Positions 26,066-35,421 of a stretch of 64,000 nt of DNA are shown in pieces. The stretch is from NCBI RefSeq assembly GCF_000737705.1, contig NZ_JPRH01000001.1, forward strand, positions 558,001-622,000, in the 5' to 3' direction. This DNA comes from Chryseobacterium soli. GTDB taxonomy: Bacteria > Bacteroidota > Bacteroidia > Flavobacteriales > Weeksellaceae. Each line of letters starts with the position of its first letter. Position 1 is the stretch's first letter. The notes below the pieces were generated by a model. It saw only the letters and a program-made list of their open reading frames with translations, had not been told where the DNA came from and did no database searches. The translations under genes were made by a program, and so were the position numbers.

Positions 26066-27391
26066 TTATTTTAAAACTTGTTCTTTAAACTGACGTCCTC
26101 TGTCTTCATAGCTTTTAAATAAATCAAAACTCGCACAGCATGGAGACAATAAAACGGTATCTCCTTTTTTAGCTAAAGATTTTGAAATTTTCACGGCTTC
26201 CTCCATACTGGAAGTGTCATAAATAAATTCTTTTTTGTCTTTAAAGAAGTCTATAATTTTTTGGTTATCAATTCCTAAGCATACAATTGCTTTTACTTTT
26301 CTTTTAACCAGATCTTCAATTTCCGAGTAGTCATTTCCTTTATCCAGTCCGCCTACAATCCATACAGTAGGTGTCTTCATGCTTTCTAACGCATAATAGG
26401 TTGCATTCACATTGGTTGCCTTACTGTCGTTGATGTATTTTACCCCATTAATTTCAGTAACGGTCTCCAGTCTGTGTTCTACAGCCTGAAAAGTCATCAA
26501 TGAATTTCGGATGCTTTCATTATTAATCTGTAGGATCTTACCTGCAATAGATGCGGCAAGGCTGTTGGCAACGTTATGGTTTCCAAGCAGAGACAATTCT
26601 TCAATTTTCATAGAGAATGGGTCTTCGGCTTTTACTACAATGGTATCGTTGTCGATAAAACCCCCTTCATTTAATTTTTCTTTTGTTGAAAAGGGAATCA
26701 TTTTCGCTTTTATTTCTAATTTTTCAAGAATATTTTTACTCATTTCGTCATCTTTATTGTAGATGAAGAAATTATCATTTTCCTGATTTTCAGCTATTCT
26801 GAATTTTGCCAGCGCATATTCTTCGTAGTTGTAATTGTACTGATCCAAATGATCTTGTGACAAATTCAGCAATAAAGAAATATACGGTCTGAAGTTCTGA
26901 ATATCATCCAATTGGAAAGAACTTACTTCCAGCACATAATATTCATGGTTTTCATCGGCAACCTGCTTGGCGAAGCTGTATCCGATGTTTCCGCCCAGAC
27001 CTACGTTTAATCCGTCATTTTTCAGGATGTAGTAGATCAGAGAGGTTGTGGTTGTTTTTCCGTTGCTTCCGGTGATGGCAATGATTTTGGCATTGGTAAA
27101 TTCTGAAGCAAATTCAATTTCTGAAGAAAGTCTGATGCCTTTTTCATGAATTTTATAAACAATGTCGGCCTTTTTCGGAATTCCGGGGCTTTTTACGATC
27201 CAGTCTGCATGTAAAATCCTTTCTTCGTCGTGTTTTCCTTCTTCAAATTCAATTTCATTATCAACCAGAAACTGCTTATAGTTATCCTTAATGGCTCCTT
27301 TGTCTGAAAGAAAAACCTCCAGACCTTGTTTTTTAGCCAAATAAGCAGCTCCGCATCCGCTTTCTCCACCTCCTAAAACAACTATTTTCAT
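26066..27391 (-). CDS. murD: UDP-N-acetylmuramoylalanine--D-glutamate ligase
   Basis: A cytoplasmic Mur ligase of 441 residues that adds D-Glu. It starts MKIVVLGGGESGCGAAYLA, has the ATP loop AITGSNGKTTTTSLIYYIL, LEVSSFQLD and the INDSKATNVNATYYAL segment with VWIVGGLDKGNDYS, all diagnostic for MurD. The Met 13 codons upstream is rejected because the first conserved strand begins at 27391 and the extra codons lie in a spacer repeat. It stands between mraY and ftsW. Confidence 0.97.
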   Translation of the reverse strand: MKIVVLGGGESGCGAAYLAKKQGLEVFLSDKGAIKDNYKQFLVDNEIEFEEGKHDEERILHADWIVKSPGIPKKADIVYKIHEKGIRLSSEIEFASEFTNAKIIAITGSNGKTTTTSLIYYILKNDGLNVGLGGNIGYSFAKQVADENHEYYVLEVSSFQLDDIQNFRPYISLLLNLSQDHLDQYNYNYEEYALAKFRIAENQENDNFFIYNKDDEMSKNILEKLEIKAKMIPFSTKEKLNEGGFIDNDTIVVKAEDPFSMKIEELSLLGNHNVANSLAASIAGKILQINNESIRNSLMTFQAVEHRLETVTEINGVKYINDSKATNVNATYYALESMKTPTVWIVGGLDKGNDYSEIEDLVKRKVKAIVCLGIDNQKIIDFFKDKKEFIYDTSSMEEAVKISKSLAKKGDTVLLSPCCASFDLFKSYEDRGRQFKEQVLK

Positions 27392-27401
27392 ATTAATTTT
27401 T

Positions 27402-27474
27402 TTGTAATATGTAAAGTGTAAAACGTACAATGTATTTGGTGTCCTTTTACATTACTACTTTTTACTTTTTACAA
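27402..27474. repeat. Repeat-rich spacer between mraY and murD
   Basis: TGTAATATGTAAAGTGTAAA faces TTTTACATTAC and then ACTTTTTACTTTTTACA, giving imperfect inverted repeats of the same GTAA/TTAC type as in the two other spacers. Confidence 0.45.
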
Positions 27475-27477
27475 AAT

Positions 27478-28719
27478 TTATCTCATTTTTAATGTGATCA
27501 GACATACAATAGCCAGCATTACTCCGATGATAATCATTCGGTTAACGATTTTACTTTCGTGAAAACCTTCCTTCTGATAATGGTGGTGTAATGGTGACAT
27601 TTTAAATAATCTATTATTTTGGGCATATTCCAGCCCATATTTTCTTTTTCTGTACTTGAAGACAACTACCTGAAGCATTACGGATATGTTTTCTATCAAA
27701 AATATTCCGCAGAGTACAGGAATCATCAGTTCTTTTCTTAAGATAATGGCGAGTACTGCAATAACTCCCCCCAACATTAAACTTCCTGTGTCGCCCATAA
27801 ACACTTGTGCCGGATAGGTATTGTACCAAAAGAAACCGATAACTGCACCTACCATTGCGACGACGAAAATGGTGGTTTCACCCATATTGGGGAGGAACAT
27901 GATATTGAGGTAATCCGCAAAAATGATATTCCCAGAAACATAGGTGAAAAATGCCAGTGCAAGAAGGATAACGGTACTTGTTCCTGCTGCCAGCCCGTCG
28001 ATTCCATCTGTAATGTTGGCTCCGTTGGAAACGGCTGATACAATGAAAATAACAATAGGTATAAAGACAATCCATGCCCATTCGTGGGCATCTTTGTCAT
28101 TCATCCAAAAAAGTATTCCGCTGTAATCAAATTCGTTGTTTTTAGCAAACGGAACGGTAGATACTGTAATTTTTTCTGTAGGCATGAAGTTCTGCTCTAC
28201 ATTGTTTCTGTTCACTACTTTAGCATCTGCATATTTTCTTTTAACAGTAATATCCGGATGAAAATACATCGTAATTCCTACAATCAATCCTAATCCGACC
28301 TGTCCTACGATTTTAAATTTCCCGCTAAGACCGTCTTTATTTTTTTTAACCTTTTTTAAATAATCATCTACAAAACCAATTGCTCCCATCCAAAGCACAG
28401 AGATGATCAGCAGTACGATATACACATTCGTGATCCTGGTAAAAAGAAGTACAGGAATCATAGTGGCCAGAATAATGATAAGACCTCCCATCGTAGGAGT
28501 TCCTTCTTTTTGTTTTTGGCCGTCTAATCCCAAGTCACGTACTAATTCACCCATCTGCTTTGCTCTCAGGTAATTAATGATTCTTTTACCGTAAACAAGA
28601 GCTATGGTTAATGACAACAGCACAGCCATTCCGGCACGGAAAGAAATGTATTTTAACATTCCAAGTCCCGGGATATGAATTCCATGAGCGGTAAGATATT
28701 CGTATAGATAGTATAACAT
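27478..28719 (-). CDS. mraY: Phospho-N-acetylmuramoyl-pentapeptide transferase
   Basis: A 413-residue polytopic membrane enzyme that makes lipid I. Motifs are [36 protein letters not shown], the catalytic [19 protein letters not shown] and [14 protein letters not shown]. Compared with Gram-positive enzymes (about 320-360), an insertion of roughly 50 residues (about 180-235) lies after the [10 protein letters not shown] segment; this is usual for Bacteroidota. It lies between murE and murD. Confidence 0.98.
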   Translation of the reverse strand: MLYYLYEYLTAHGIHIPGLGMLKYISFRAGMAVLLSLTIALVYGKRIINYLRAKQMGELVRDLGLDGQKQKEGTPTMGGLIIILATMIPVLLFTRITNVYIVLLIISVLWMGAIGFVDDYLKKVKKNKDGLSGKFKIVGQVGLGLIVGITMYFHPDITVKRKYADAKVVNRNNVEQNFMPTEKITVSTVPFAKNNEFDYSGILFWMNDKDAHEWAWIVFIPIVIFIVSAVSNGANITDGIDGLAAGTSTVILLALAFFTYVSGNIIFADYLNIMFLPNMGETTIFVVAMVGAVIGFFWYNTYPAQVFMGDTGSLMLGGVIAVLAIILRKELMIPVLCGIFLIENISVMLQVVVFKYRKRKYGLEYAQNNRLFKMSPLHHHYQKEGFHESKIVNRMIIIGVMLAIVCLITLKMR

Positions 28720-28749
28720 GTTTCTTTTTTTACTGTTTTAATCAATAAT

Positions 28750-30210
28750 TTACTTACTCATTAACTTCCAAAGCTCATTAATTACTTCTTTGTCATCAAA
28801 ATGGTGTTTTATGCCATTTATCTCCTGATAGGTTTCATGGCCTTTACCGGCCACTAAAACGATATCTCTTGGTTCTGCAAACTTTATCGCCATTTTTATG
28901 GCTTCTCTTCGATCGGGAATTGAAGTGTATTTGCTGAAGTTCTGAGGTTCAACGCCTGCTTCAATTTCTTTTATAATCTGTGCCGGATCTTCTGTTCTCG
29001 GGTTATCTGAGGTGATGATTGCCAGCGTAGATTTTTTGGCCGCAATATTTCCCATTTTCGGTCTTTTGGAATGATCTCTGTCTCCTCCGCATCCAAAAAC
29101 AGTAATCAGTCTTTCGTTTTTGGTTCTGATATCATTGATGCTGTCCAGAATATTTTCCAGTGCATCAGGGGTGTGGGCATAATCTACAATGAAGAATATA
29201 CCGCCATCGGATTTAAAGGTTTCAAATCTTCCGGAAACTCTTTGTAATTTGCTGATGGCCTGAAGAATTTCATCCTGCTGAAAACCTAATTCTGTAGCGA
29301 TTCCGAAAACAAGCAGCAAGTTGTAGACATTAAATTTACCAGTAAGGGTTGTCCAAAACTCTTTTCCATTGAAATTCAGCAGCATTCCGTTGAAATCTAC
29401 TTCCAGACTTTTTCCATGGTAATCAGCCATGGTTTTCATTGCATATGATTTTTTCTTTGCCTTTGTATTCTGAAGCATTACGTTTCCATTCTTGTCATCC
29501 ACATTGGTGATGGCAACAGCAGAATCTTCCAGTTCATCAAAAAATCTTTTCTTCGTTTTCAGATATTCATCAAAAGTCTTGTGGTAATCTAAGTGATCAT
29601 GTGTAAGATTGGTAAATCCTGCCACTTTAAAGTGCAGTCCTTCGATTCTGTTTTGAGAAATTCCATGAGAGCTTACTTCCATGAACGCAAATTCACAGCC
29701 TTTTTCGACTGCTTCAGCCAAAATTCTGTTGATCGTAATAATATCCGGAGTAGTGTGGGTAGCCGGAATAACTTGGTCTGCAATTCTTATTTCTACGGTA
29801 GAAAGAAGTGCGGAATCATATCCTAGATTTTTGAAAACGTCAAATAACAAAGTAGAAACCGATGTTTTACCATTAGTTCCCGTAACTCCGATTAATTTTA
29901 AATTTCGTGAAGGATTTCCATAAAAATTGGAAGCTAGATGTCCTAACGTTTTTGAAGAATCTTTAACTTTTACATAGGTTACATTTTCATCCAGATTCTC
30001 AGGAAGTTCTTCACAGACAATAGTTCTTGCTCCTTTTTCAATGGAAGATGTGATAAATGAATGCCCATCCGCAATTGTTCCCCTTACTGCAATATAAAGA
30101 GTATTTTCTACAGCCTTTCTGCTGTCGAATACCAATTCTGAAACCTCACGGTCTGTTTCACCGTGAATTTCTAAAGTTGGGATTCTATTTAATAATTCTT
30201 GTAATTTCAT
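28750..30210 (-). CDS. murE: UDP-MurNAc-tripeptide synthetase (meso-diaminopimelate-adding)
   Basis: A 486-residue Mur ligase. ATP loop GVTGTNGKTSVSTLLFDVF; TTPDIITINRILAEAVEKG; HDHLDYHKTFDEYLKTKKR; and ITSDNPRTEDPAQIIKEIE. The DNPR signature indicates meso-diaminopimelate as the added residue rather than lysine. Its start codon overlaps the stop of the NTF2-like gene by four bases (ATGA), implying translational coupling. Confidence 0.97.
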   Translation of the reverse strand: MKLQELLNRIPTLEIHGETDREVSELVFDSRKAVENTLYIAVRGTIADGHSFITSSIEKGARTIVCEELPENLDENVTYVKVKDSSKTLGHLASNFYGNPSRNLKLIGVTGTNGKTSVSTLLFDVFKNLGYDSALLSTVEIRIADQVIPATHTTPDIITINRILAEAVEKGCEFAFMEVSSHGISQNRIEGLHFKVAGFTNLTHDHLDYHKTFDEYLKTKKRFFDELEDSAVAITNVDDKNGNVMLQNTKAKKKSYAMKTMADYHGKSLEVDFNGMLLNFNGKEFWTTLTGKFNVYNLLLVFGIATELGFQQDEILQAISKLQRVSGRFETFKSDGGIFFIVDYAHTPDALENILDSINDIRTKNERLITVFGCGGDRDHSKRPKMGNIAAKKSTLAIITSDNPRTEDPAQIIKEIEAGVEPQNFSKYTSIPDRREAIKMAIKFAEPRDIVLVAGKGHETYQEINGIKHHFDDKEVINELWKLMSK

Positions 30211-30554
30211 GGTGTATAAAAAGCATACATTTTATTTACTTTTCCTTCTTCATTAAAAAACATCACTTCAATCGCCTTCTTTCCTAATACTGATTTATAA
30301 TACACTGCCAAAGAGTTTACCCCTTCTGTTATTTCATATATTTCAAAATGCAGATCTGTAATTTTTTCTAACGCTTTTCTCCAATATTCTGCTACATCAG
30401 TTTTACCTTTTAAAGAATCGGTGTTCCCTCCGGTTGCGATTCTTATCATAGGAGTTGTAATCTCAATATCATCTGCATAATGATCCAGAATTCTATCCAG
30501 ATCATGTGAATTCCAGGAAGCTGCCCATTCTTCAGAAAATGCTTTACTGTTCAT
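30207..30554 (-). CDS. NTF2/SnoaL-like protein embedded in the dcw cluster
   Basis: A 115-residue protein of the cone-shaped NTF2-like fold: AFSEEWAASWNSHDLDRILDHYADDIE is the standard N-terminal helix pair, followed by TDVAEYWRKALEKITDLHFEI and terminal strands. Members range from small-molecule isomerases to binding proteins. No catalytic assignment is possible from sequence. It lies between ftsI (4 bp gap) and murE (4-base overlap), so it must be co-expressed with wall synthesis genes, which is unusual for this family. Confidence 0.8.
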   Translation of the reverse strand: MNSKAFSEEWAASWNSHDLDRILDHYADDIEITTPMIRIATGGNTDSLKGKTDVAEYWRKALEKITDLHFEIYEITEGVNSLAVYYKSVLGKKAIEVMFFNEEGKVNKMYAFYTP

Positions 30555-30558
30555 CTTT

Positions 30559-32550
30559 TTAATTTTGCAGAGATAAATAAATCCTCTGGTTCTTACTTAT
30601 TGTTGTTCCCTCTAACGGAAATTGTTCTCTAATTCGGCCAACTCCTTTATAGTCAATTCTATATCCCAGGTTTTCCAGCTGAGGGATGACATTTTTACCA
30701 ATCAGTCCGACAAGGCTTGGCATCTGTTTATTATTGACTGTTATTTTAACATTGGGTTCAACCATTTTATTAAGGTTTACCTTTCTGTCAACCAGCATTT
30801 CCTTTTCTATGTTTTGAGGTGTTTTAAGGAAGGTTTTCCCGGCAATTTCCTTAAATACGGGAGCTGATACAGCTGCTCCATAAAACCCTATTGAAGTATT
30901 CGGTTCGCTGATCATTACATAGCAGGTATACTTCGGGTTATCTGCCGGATAGAATCCTGCGAATGATGCGCGGTATTTCATTGGGCCCGGAAGCCAGTAT
31001 TCAAATCTTGCGGTTCCAGTTTTTCCAGCCATTTTTAAATTGGGGGTGAAAATACTTCTTCCGGTTCCTTTTTCTACTGCTTTGGTTAATGCATCGGTCA
31101 TCATTTTAACGGCTTTTTCTGAAGCCATTTTATTCACCATTACTTCGGGTTTAGCCTCATACATTACCTTCCCGTCTTTCATGATCTTATCAATAAACAA
31201 AGGTTTCAGCATCTTGCCTCCATTAGCAACTCCATTATAGAAAGTCGTTAACTGCAGCAGGTTGATGTTTGATGAATATCCATAAGAGATAGAAGCCAGT
31301 GTTGCAGCGTTCCATCTTTTGCTTTGAGGGGTTACAATTTTCGGTTTTGCAATCCCGGGAAGTTCGATATCCATCTTGTCAAATAATTTCCAGCGTCTTA
31401 AGTGATCAAGAAAAATCTGGGGTTTATCTGCATAATATTTTGTAATCAGCTTAGCGGTTCCTACGTTACTGGATTTTGCCAATACATCACTGATGTCATA
31501 GGTTCCACCACCGTGGCCGTCGGAAATTCTTTGTTTGGCATAAGTCCAGACTCCATTTCCTACATTTACCGTTGTGTTTTCATCGATAAATCCATCATCC
31601 ATCGCCGCCAGAAGCGAGATGGTCTTGAAAGTAGATCCGGGTTCGATATTATCTTTTAAAGCATAGTTGTATGAATCTTCATATTCACCATCTTCGGTTC
31701 TTCTTAGATTCACCAAAGCACGAACTTTTCCTGTTGCCACTTCCATAACAATCACCGTTCCGTGTTTTGCTTCGAATTTGACAAGCTGTTTTTCAAGGGC
31801 GGAGTGAGCAATATCCTGAGTTCTAAGATCTAAGGTGGTGTATACATCTTTTCCGTCAGTCGGTTCCTGTACTTTCCAGAAATCGATCGGTTTCCATTGG
31901 GAAGAATTGATTCTCTGTTCTAATCTTTTTCCGTCAGTACCTGTCAGGTATTTTGAGAAAGCTCCTTCCAGACCGGCTTTAAGTTCACCGTTGTCGATCC
32001 CGATTGTTCCGGCACCAATTTCTGAAGTGGCCAATTCCCTTTTATAGTTTCTGTCGACAATAAAACCGCCTTTATTTTTACCTTTCGAGAAAATCGGGAA
32101 TTTTCTTATTCTGTCATATTCGTCGAAGTCAAGACCTCTAACCAATGTATAATATTGGTTTTTATGCTTTTTCTGTTCGTCAAATTTTTGTCTGAATTCA
32201 GTTTTTGGTTTTCCAAACATTTTGCTTAAAGAATCTGACAAAGCGGCGATACCATTGCTATATACGGTATCTTTCATCGTTTTGAAATCCAGATAGATAT
32301 CATAACGCATTACCGTTGTTGCCAGGATAGAACCATCTGATGCGAATAAATTTCCACGGGCTGCTTTCAGGGTGGCTTCGCGGTAATTTTTATTGATATA
32401 GTCATCTTTAATCTCCTGAACATTGGTGTTCTGAAGAATGATGATTCTTGCTATGAACAGCACAAATACGCATAAAGCCACCACTGCGAAGAGGTAGCCC
32501 CACCTTAACGTTTTTTTACGTTTGTTATCGTATTCACTTTGTTTTTGCAT
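30559..32550 (-). CDS. ftsI: Division-specific penicillin-binding protein FtsI (PBP3) with PASTA domain
   Basis: A 663-residue class B transpeptidase. TM helix at about 14-34 (WGYLFAVVALCVFVLFIA), a dimerisation region, then the catalytic domain with PGSTFKTISLLAA (Ser-x-x-Lys), KSSNVGTAKL (Ser-x-Asn) and MAGKTGTARF (Lys-Thr-Gly). The C-terminal 60 residues form one PASTA domain (MPSLVGLIGKNVIPQLENLG). The coding start overlaps the end of ftsL by 17 bp, indicating coupling. Wall cross-linking at the septum is the expected role. Confidence 0.97.
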   Translation of the reverse strand: MQKQSEYDNKRKKTLRWGYLFAVVALCVFVLFIARIIILQNTNVQEIKDDYINKNYREATLKAARGNLFASDGSILATTVMRYDIYLDFKTMKDTVYSNGIAALSDSLSKMFGKPKTEFRQKFDEQKKHKNQYYTLVRGLDFDEYDRIRKFPIFSKGKNKGGFIVDRNYKRELATSEIGAGTIGIDNGELKAGLEGAFSKYLTGTDGKRLEQRINSSQWKPIDFWKVQEPTDGKDVYTTLDLRTQDIAHSALEKQLVKFEAKHGTVIVMEVATGKVRALVNLRRTEDGEYEDSYNYALKDNIEPGSTFKTISLLAAMDDGFIDENTTVNVGNGVWTYAKQRISDGHGGGTYDISDVLAKSSNVGTAKLITKYYADKPQIFLDHLRRWKLFDKMDIELPGIAKPKIVTPQSKRWNAATLASISYGYSSNINLLQLTTFYNGVANGGKMLKPLFIDKIMKDGKVMYEAKPEVMVNKMASEKAVKMMTDALTKAVEKGTGRSIFTPNLKMAGKTGTARFEYWLPGPMKYRASFAGFYPADNPKYTCYVMISEPNTSIGFYGAAVSAPVFKEIAGKTFLKTPQNIEKEMLVDRKVNLNKMVEPNVKITVNNKQMPSLVGLIGKNVIPQLENLGYRIDYKGVGRIREQFPLEGTTISKNQRIYLSLQN

Positions 32551-32899
32551 CTGTACTATCCAGTTTTATTAACAGTTTATGAGGATGGTTTTCCAGGGTC
32601 ATTAAAGAGTCCCTTGCTACTTCTTTCCCCAATTCAGATTCCATTTTTACTTTGATCAGCTTACTTTGTGCGTAAGCATTTCTTGATTTATATTCTTCGG
32701 TTTCTTCTTTTAAACCGTTTACAATTTTAATTTTTTTATTCACCAGGTGATTGCTGTAGATCATCGCCATCATCAGGATAAACAACAGTAAGAAATACTT
32801 ATAATGTATTTTTATCTCATCCCTGTTAAGGAAATTCCCTTTTATAATGTCTATAAAAGTTAATTTCTTCTGAGGGCGATATGTTGGTCTTTTTGCCAA
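32534..32899 (-). CDS. ftsL: FtsL-like division protein
   Basis: A small bitopic membrane protein of 121 residues: cytoplasmic N-terminus of about 38 residues, TM helix near 39-56 (YFLLLFILMMAMIYSNHLV), then a predicted coiled coil (KKIKIVNGLKEETEEYKSRN). This size, topology and position between rsmH and ftsI are those of FtsL, which joins FtsB/FtsQ in the divisome. Sequence identity within the family is always low, so the name rests on context and topology. Confidence 0.88.
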   Translation of the reverse strand: MAKRPTYRPQKKLTFIDIIKGNFLNRDEIKIHYKYFLLLFILMMAMIYSNHLVNKKIKIVNGLKEETEEYKSRNAYAQSKLIKVKMESELGKEVARDSLMTLENHPHKLLIKLDSTDAKTK

Positions 32900-32932
32900 T
32901 GTACTGGTGTTGGTTTATCGTTACCGGTCTTA

Positions 32933-33826
32933 TTATAATTTTATTCCTATTCTCATTTTAGCGCTTCTGGCTCTGGAGTTTTCTTCAATTTCCTTATCAT
33001 CAGGAACAATTGCTTTAGTTTTTACCAATTCAAAAGTCTTTTTATAGTTTCCGTAGATGTCTCTGGTCGGTTCTCCTTCGAACATTCCGTTTTTCAAAAA
33101 TCTTTTCACCAAACGGTCTTCCAGTGAATGATAAGAGATCACGACCAATCTTCCTTCTGTTCTTAATACATTGTAAGACTGAACCAGCATTTCTTTCAAC
33201 ACTTCCAGCTCCTGATTGACTTCAATCCTGATCGCCTGAAAAAGCTGTGCATAAAACTTATTCACCTTGTGAGGGGGAAGAAAGCTGAAGAGTTTTTTCA
33301 AGTCTTCAGTGGTGTTTATGCTTTTAATTTTTCTATGATGAACAATGTCTCTTGCCAGTTTTCTGGCTTCTCTTAATTCTCCGTAATAATAAAAAATATC
33401 AGCCAGTTGCTCTTCTTCATATTCATTGATGACTTTTTTGGCATCAAGACTCTGCATAACATTCATCCTCATATCCAATGGAGCATTGCTTCTTGTAGAG
33501 AATCCTCTTTCCGCTTCATCAAACTGATGGGAGGACACTCCAAGATCGGCAAGAATTCCGTCAACCTGAGAAACTCCGTACATCAGCAGGGAGTTTTCTA
33601 AAAATCTGAAATTCTGATTCACCAGTGTAAATCTGGGATCATCAATATTATTTTTAAGCGCATCTAAATCCTGATCGAAACCGAATAGTCTTCCTTTATC
33701 AGAAAGTCTGCTCAGTATTTCTCTGGAATGACCTCCGCCTCCAAAAGTACAGTCCACATATGTTCCGTCTGGATTCGTCACCAAATCATCAACACTTTGC
33801 TTTAACAAAACGGGGTTATGATACAT
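32933..33826 (-). CDS. rsmH: 16S rRNA m4C1402 methyltransferase RsmH
   Basis: A 297-residue SAM-dependent methyltransferase. NPVLLKQSVDDLV, the SAM-binding VDCTFGGGGHSREIL, GILADLGVSSHQFD, the DMRMN segment (LDMRMN) and the terminal VISYHSLEDRLVKRF are all conserved. It methylates N4 of C1402 in 16S rRNA. It lies between mraZ and ftsL as in most dcw clusters. Confidence 0.98.
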   Translation of the reverse strand: MYHNPVLLKQSVDDLVTNPDGTYVDCTFGGGGHSREILSRLSDKGRLFGFDQDLDALKNNIDDPRFTLVNQNFRFLENSLLMYGVSQVDGILADLGVSSHQFDEAERGFSTRSNAPLDMRMNVMQSLDAKKVINEYEEEQLADIFYYYGELREARKLARDIVHHRKIKSINTTEDLKKLFSFLPPHKVNKFYAQLFQAIRIEVNQELEVLKEMLVQSYNVLRTEGRLVVISYHSLEDRLVKRFLKNGMFEGEPTRDIYGNYKKTFELVKTKAIVPDDKEIEENSRARSAKMRIGIKL

Positions 33827-33867
33827 GTTTTATTTTTGTGTTTTTCCGCTTTTTTTATTTAGCGCGT

Positions 33868-34326
33868 TTATTCTTCATCGAAAGAGCCCATTACATCTTC
33901 AGCAAGGCTGGCAAAATCTGCTTCATTGGTGGATATTACCTTTTCATAGGCTTCTTTATCCCAGATTTCAAATAATTCTCCTGCACTGGTAATCACAATA
34001 TCTTTCTGAAGATTTGCAAAATGGGTGAGGTCTTTAGAAATCTGTAATCTTCCAGCATTATCCAATTCTACCGTTTTTACTCCTGCCGTAAACATTCTAA
34101 TGAAATCAGCATTCTTTTTAATGAACCTGTTTAGTTTATTAATTTTGCCCATCAATTTGTCCCATGCATTCATAGGATAAACTTCCAGGCAAGGTTGGAA
34201 CACAGATCTCTTGACTACAAATGCCTTATCGTCGAAGTCTTCCATCTGTTTGATTAAAGATGAAGGTACTTTTAAACGGCCTTTGTCGTCAATTTTACAC
34301 TCATATGTTCCAATGAAACTTTTCAT
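33868..34326 (-). CDS. mraZ: Transcriptional regulator MraZ
   Basis: A 152-residue DNA-binding protein with two swapped AbrB-like repeats. The first begins GTYECKIDDKGRLKVPSSL and the second contains VKTVELDNAGRLQISKDL, each with the D-x-x-GR motif. MraZ binds repeats of TGGG in its own promoter and represses the dcw cluster. The start MKSFIG at 34326 is preferred to a Met 13 codons upstream, because the latter would lie inside the predicted operator/promoter. First gene of the cluster. Confidence 0.97.
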   Translation of the reverse strand: MKSFIGTYECKIDDKGRLKVPSSLIKQMEDFDDKAFVVKRSVFQPCLEVYPMNAWDKLMGKINKLNRFIKKNADFIRMFTAGVKTVELDNAGRLQISKDLTHFANLQKDIVITSAGELFEIWDKEAYEKVISTNEADFASLAEDVMGSFDEE

Positions 34327-34332
34327 TTGGGA

Positions 34333-34340
34333 CAAATTTA
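34333..34340 (-). promoter_or_regulatory. -7 element of the dcw promoter
   Basis: TAAATTTG on the minus strand fits TAnnTTTG and ends 6 bp before the mraZ ATG, so the transcript should be leaderless or nearly so. Confidence 0.6.
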
Positions 34341-34349
34341 TATAATAAT

Positions 34350-34374
34350 TTCCAAAATTTCCCACTTTTTCCCA
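34350..34374 (-). promoter_or_regulatory. MraZ operator: three TGGGA-type boxes 10 bp apart
   Basis: On the minus strand TGGGA (34374-34370), TGGGA (34364-34360) and a degenerate TGGAA (34354-34350) occur exactly every 10 bp. This is the pattern of MraZ boxes in other bacteria (TGGG repeats with 5-bp gaps), placed directly upstream of the -7 element. Confidence 0.75.
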
Positions 34375-34567
34375 CTTTTTGACTTAATGTTAATAAGTTT
34401 TATTAAAGATTTAAGCATCCATGGGTAATTTGTTGATATGTTGCCCTTTGCTCGGTGTGTTATTCATACCATAATAAATGAGTTTTCAAAAAATATGTTA
34501 AAAAGTCCTTATTGTATTATTTTTAGTTTAAATTAGGCATATCAAAATATTTTTGAGGTTTAATTTG

Positions 34568-34575
34568 TATTTTTG
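34568..34575 (+). promoter_or_regulatory. -7 promoter element of the hydrolase-engB operon
   Basis: TATTTTTG fits TAnnTTTG, 22 bp before the ATG at 34598, and excludes the upstream Met at 34553. Confidence 0.55.
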
Positions 34576-34597
34576 CAAGGCTTTATTAAGGCATTAT

Positions 34598-35359
34598 ATG
34601 ATATTTAGTACAAAAAAAGAAAAGAAATATACTTTTGTAGAGGCGGGAGAAGGACATCCATTGGTGCTGTTGCACGGTTTAATGGGTGGTTTGAGTAATT
34701 TCGATAAGATGGTGAATTTCTTTTCGGATAGAGGTTTTAAGGTGTATGTACCTCAATTACCGATTTACGATTTGCCGGTACTCAATACCAATCTTACCAC
34801 GATTGCAAAATATATTATAAAGTTCATAGAAAGTCATATTTCTGAACCGGTAACCATTGTAGGAAATTCAATGGGAGGCCATGTTGGGCTCATCCTGTCT
34901 CTTGCAAGACCGGATCTGGTGAAAAATCTGGTATTAACAGGAAGTTCCGGTCTGTATGAAAGAACATTCGGGGACAGTTTTCCGAGAAAGAATGACAGAT
35001 CGTATATCAGAAAGAAAACAGAAGAGGTTTTTTATGATCCGTCCATCGCTACTGAAGATTTGGTAGACGAGGTTTTTGGAGTGGTTAATGACAGAATGAA
35101 AGGAATAAAAACCGTTATGCTTGCCAGAAGTGCTATTAAACACAATATGCTGAACGATCTTCCTAAAATTGTAACCCCAACGTGTTTAATCTGGGGAAAG
35201 CAGGATAATGTTACTCCGCCAGAAGTTGCGGAGGATATGCATAAATTTATTCCCAATTCGGATCTGTTCTGGATTGATAAGTGTGGCCACGCTGCAATGA
35301 TGGAAAAGCCAGATGAGTTCAATGAAATTCTTTACAGCTGGTTAAAAGATAAAGTATAA
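34598..35359 (+). CDS. Alpha/beta-fold hydrolase
   Basis: A 253-residue cytoplasmic hydrolase. HPLVLLHGLMGGLSN is the oxyanion-hole region, the nucleophile Ser lies in TIVGNSMGGHVGL (GxSxG), the acid Asp probably in LIWGKQDNVTPP and the His in DKCGHAAMMEKPDEFN. The full triad argues for an active esterase or related enzyme. The start at 34598 (MIFSTKKEKKY) is preferred because the upstream Met precedes the promoter. The substrate is unknown. It shares the intergenic region with the divergent dcw promoter. Confidence 0.9.
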   Translation: MIFSTKKEKKYTFVEAGEGHPLVLLHGLMGGLSNFDKMVNFFSDRGFKVYVPQLPIYDLPVLNTNLTTIAKYIIKFIESHISEPVTIVGNSMGGHVGLILSLARPDLVKNLVLTGSSGLYERTFGDSFPRKNDRSYIRKKTEEVFYDPSIATEDLVDEVFGVVNDRMKGIKTVMLARSAIKHNMLNDLPKIVTPTCLIWGKQDNVTPPEVAEDMHKFIPNSDLFWIDKCGHAAMMEKPDEFNEILYSWLKDKV

Positions 35360-35369
35360 AAATAAATTG

Positions 35370-35404
35370 AACCATTAAGAGCTTTTCTTAATGGTTTATT
35401 TTTC
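35370..35404 (+). terminator. Terminator after the hydrolase gene
   Basis: AACCATTAAG (35370-35379) pairs with CTTAATGGTT (35387-35396), then TATTTTTC. Confidence 0.75.
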
Positions 35405-35421
35405 TAAAAAAATATTCAAGA

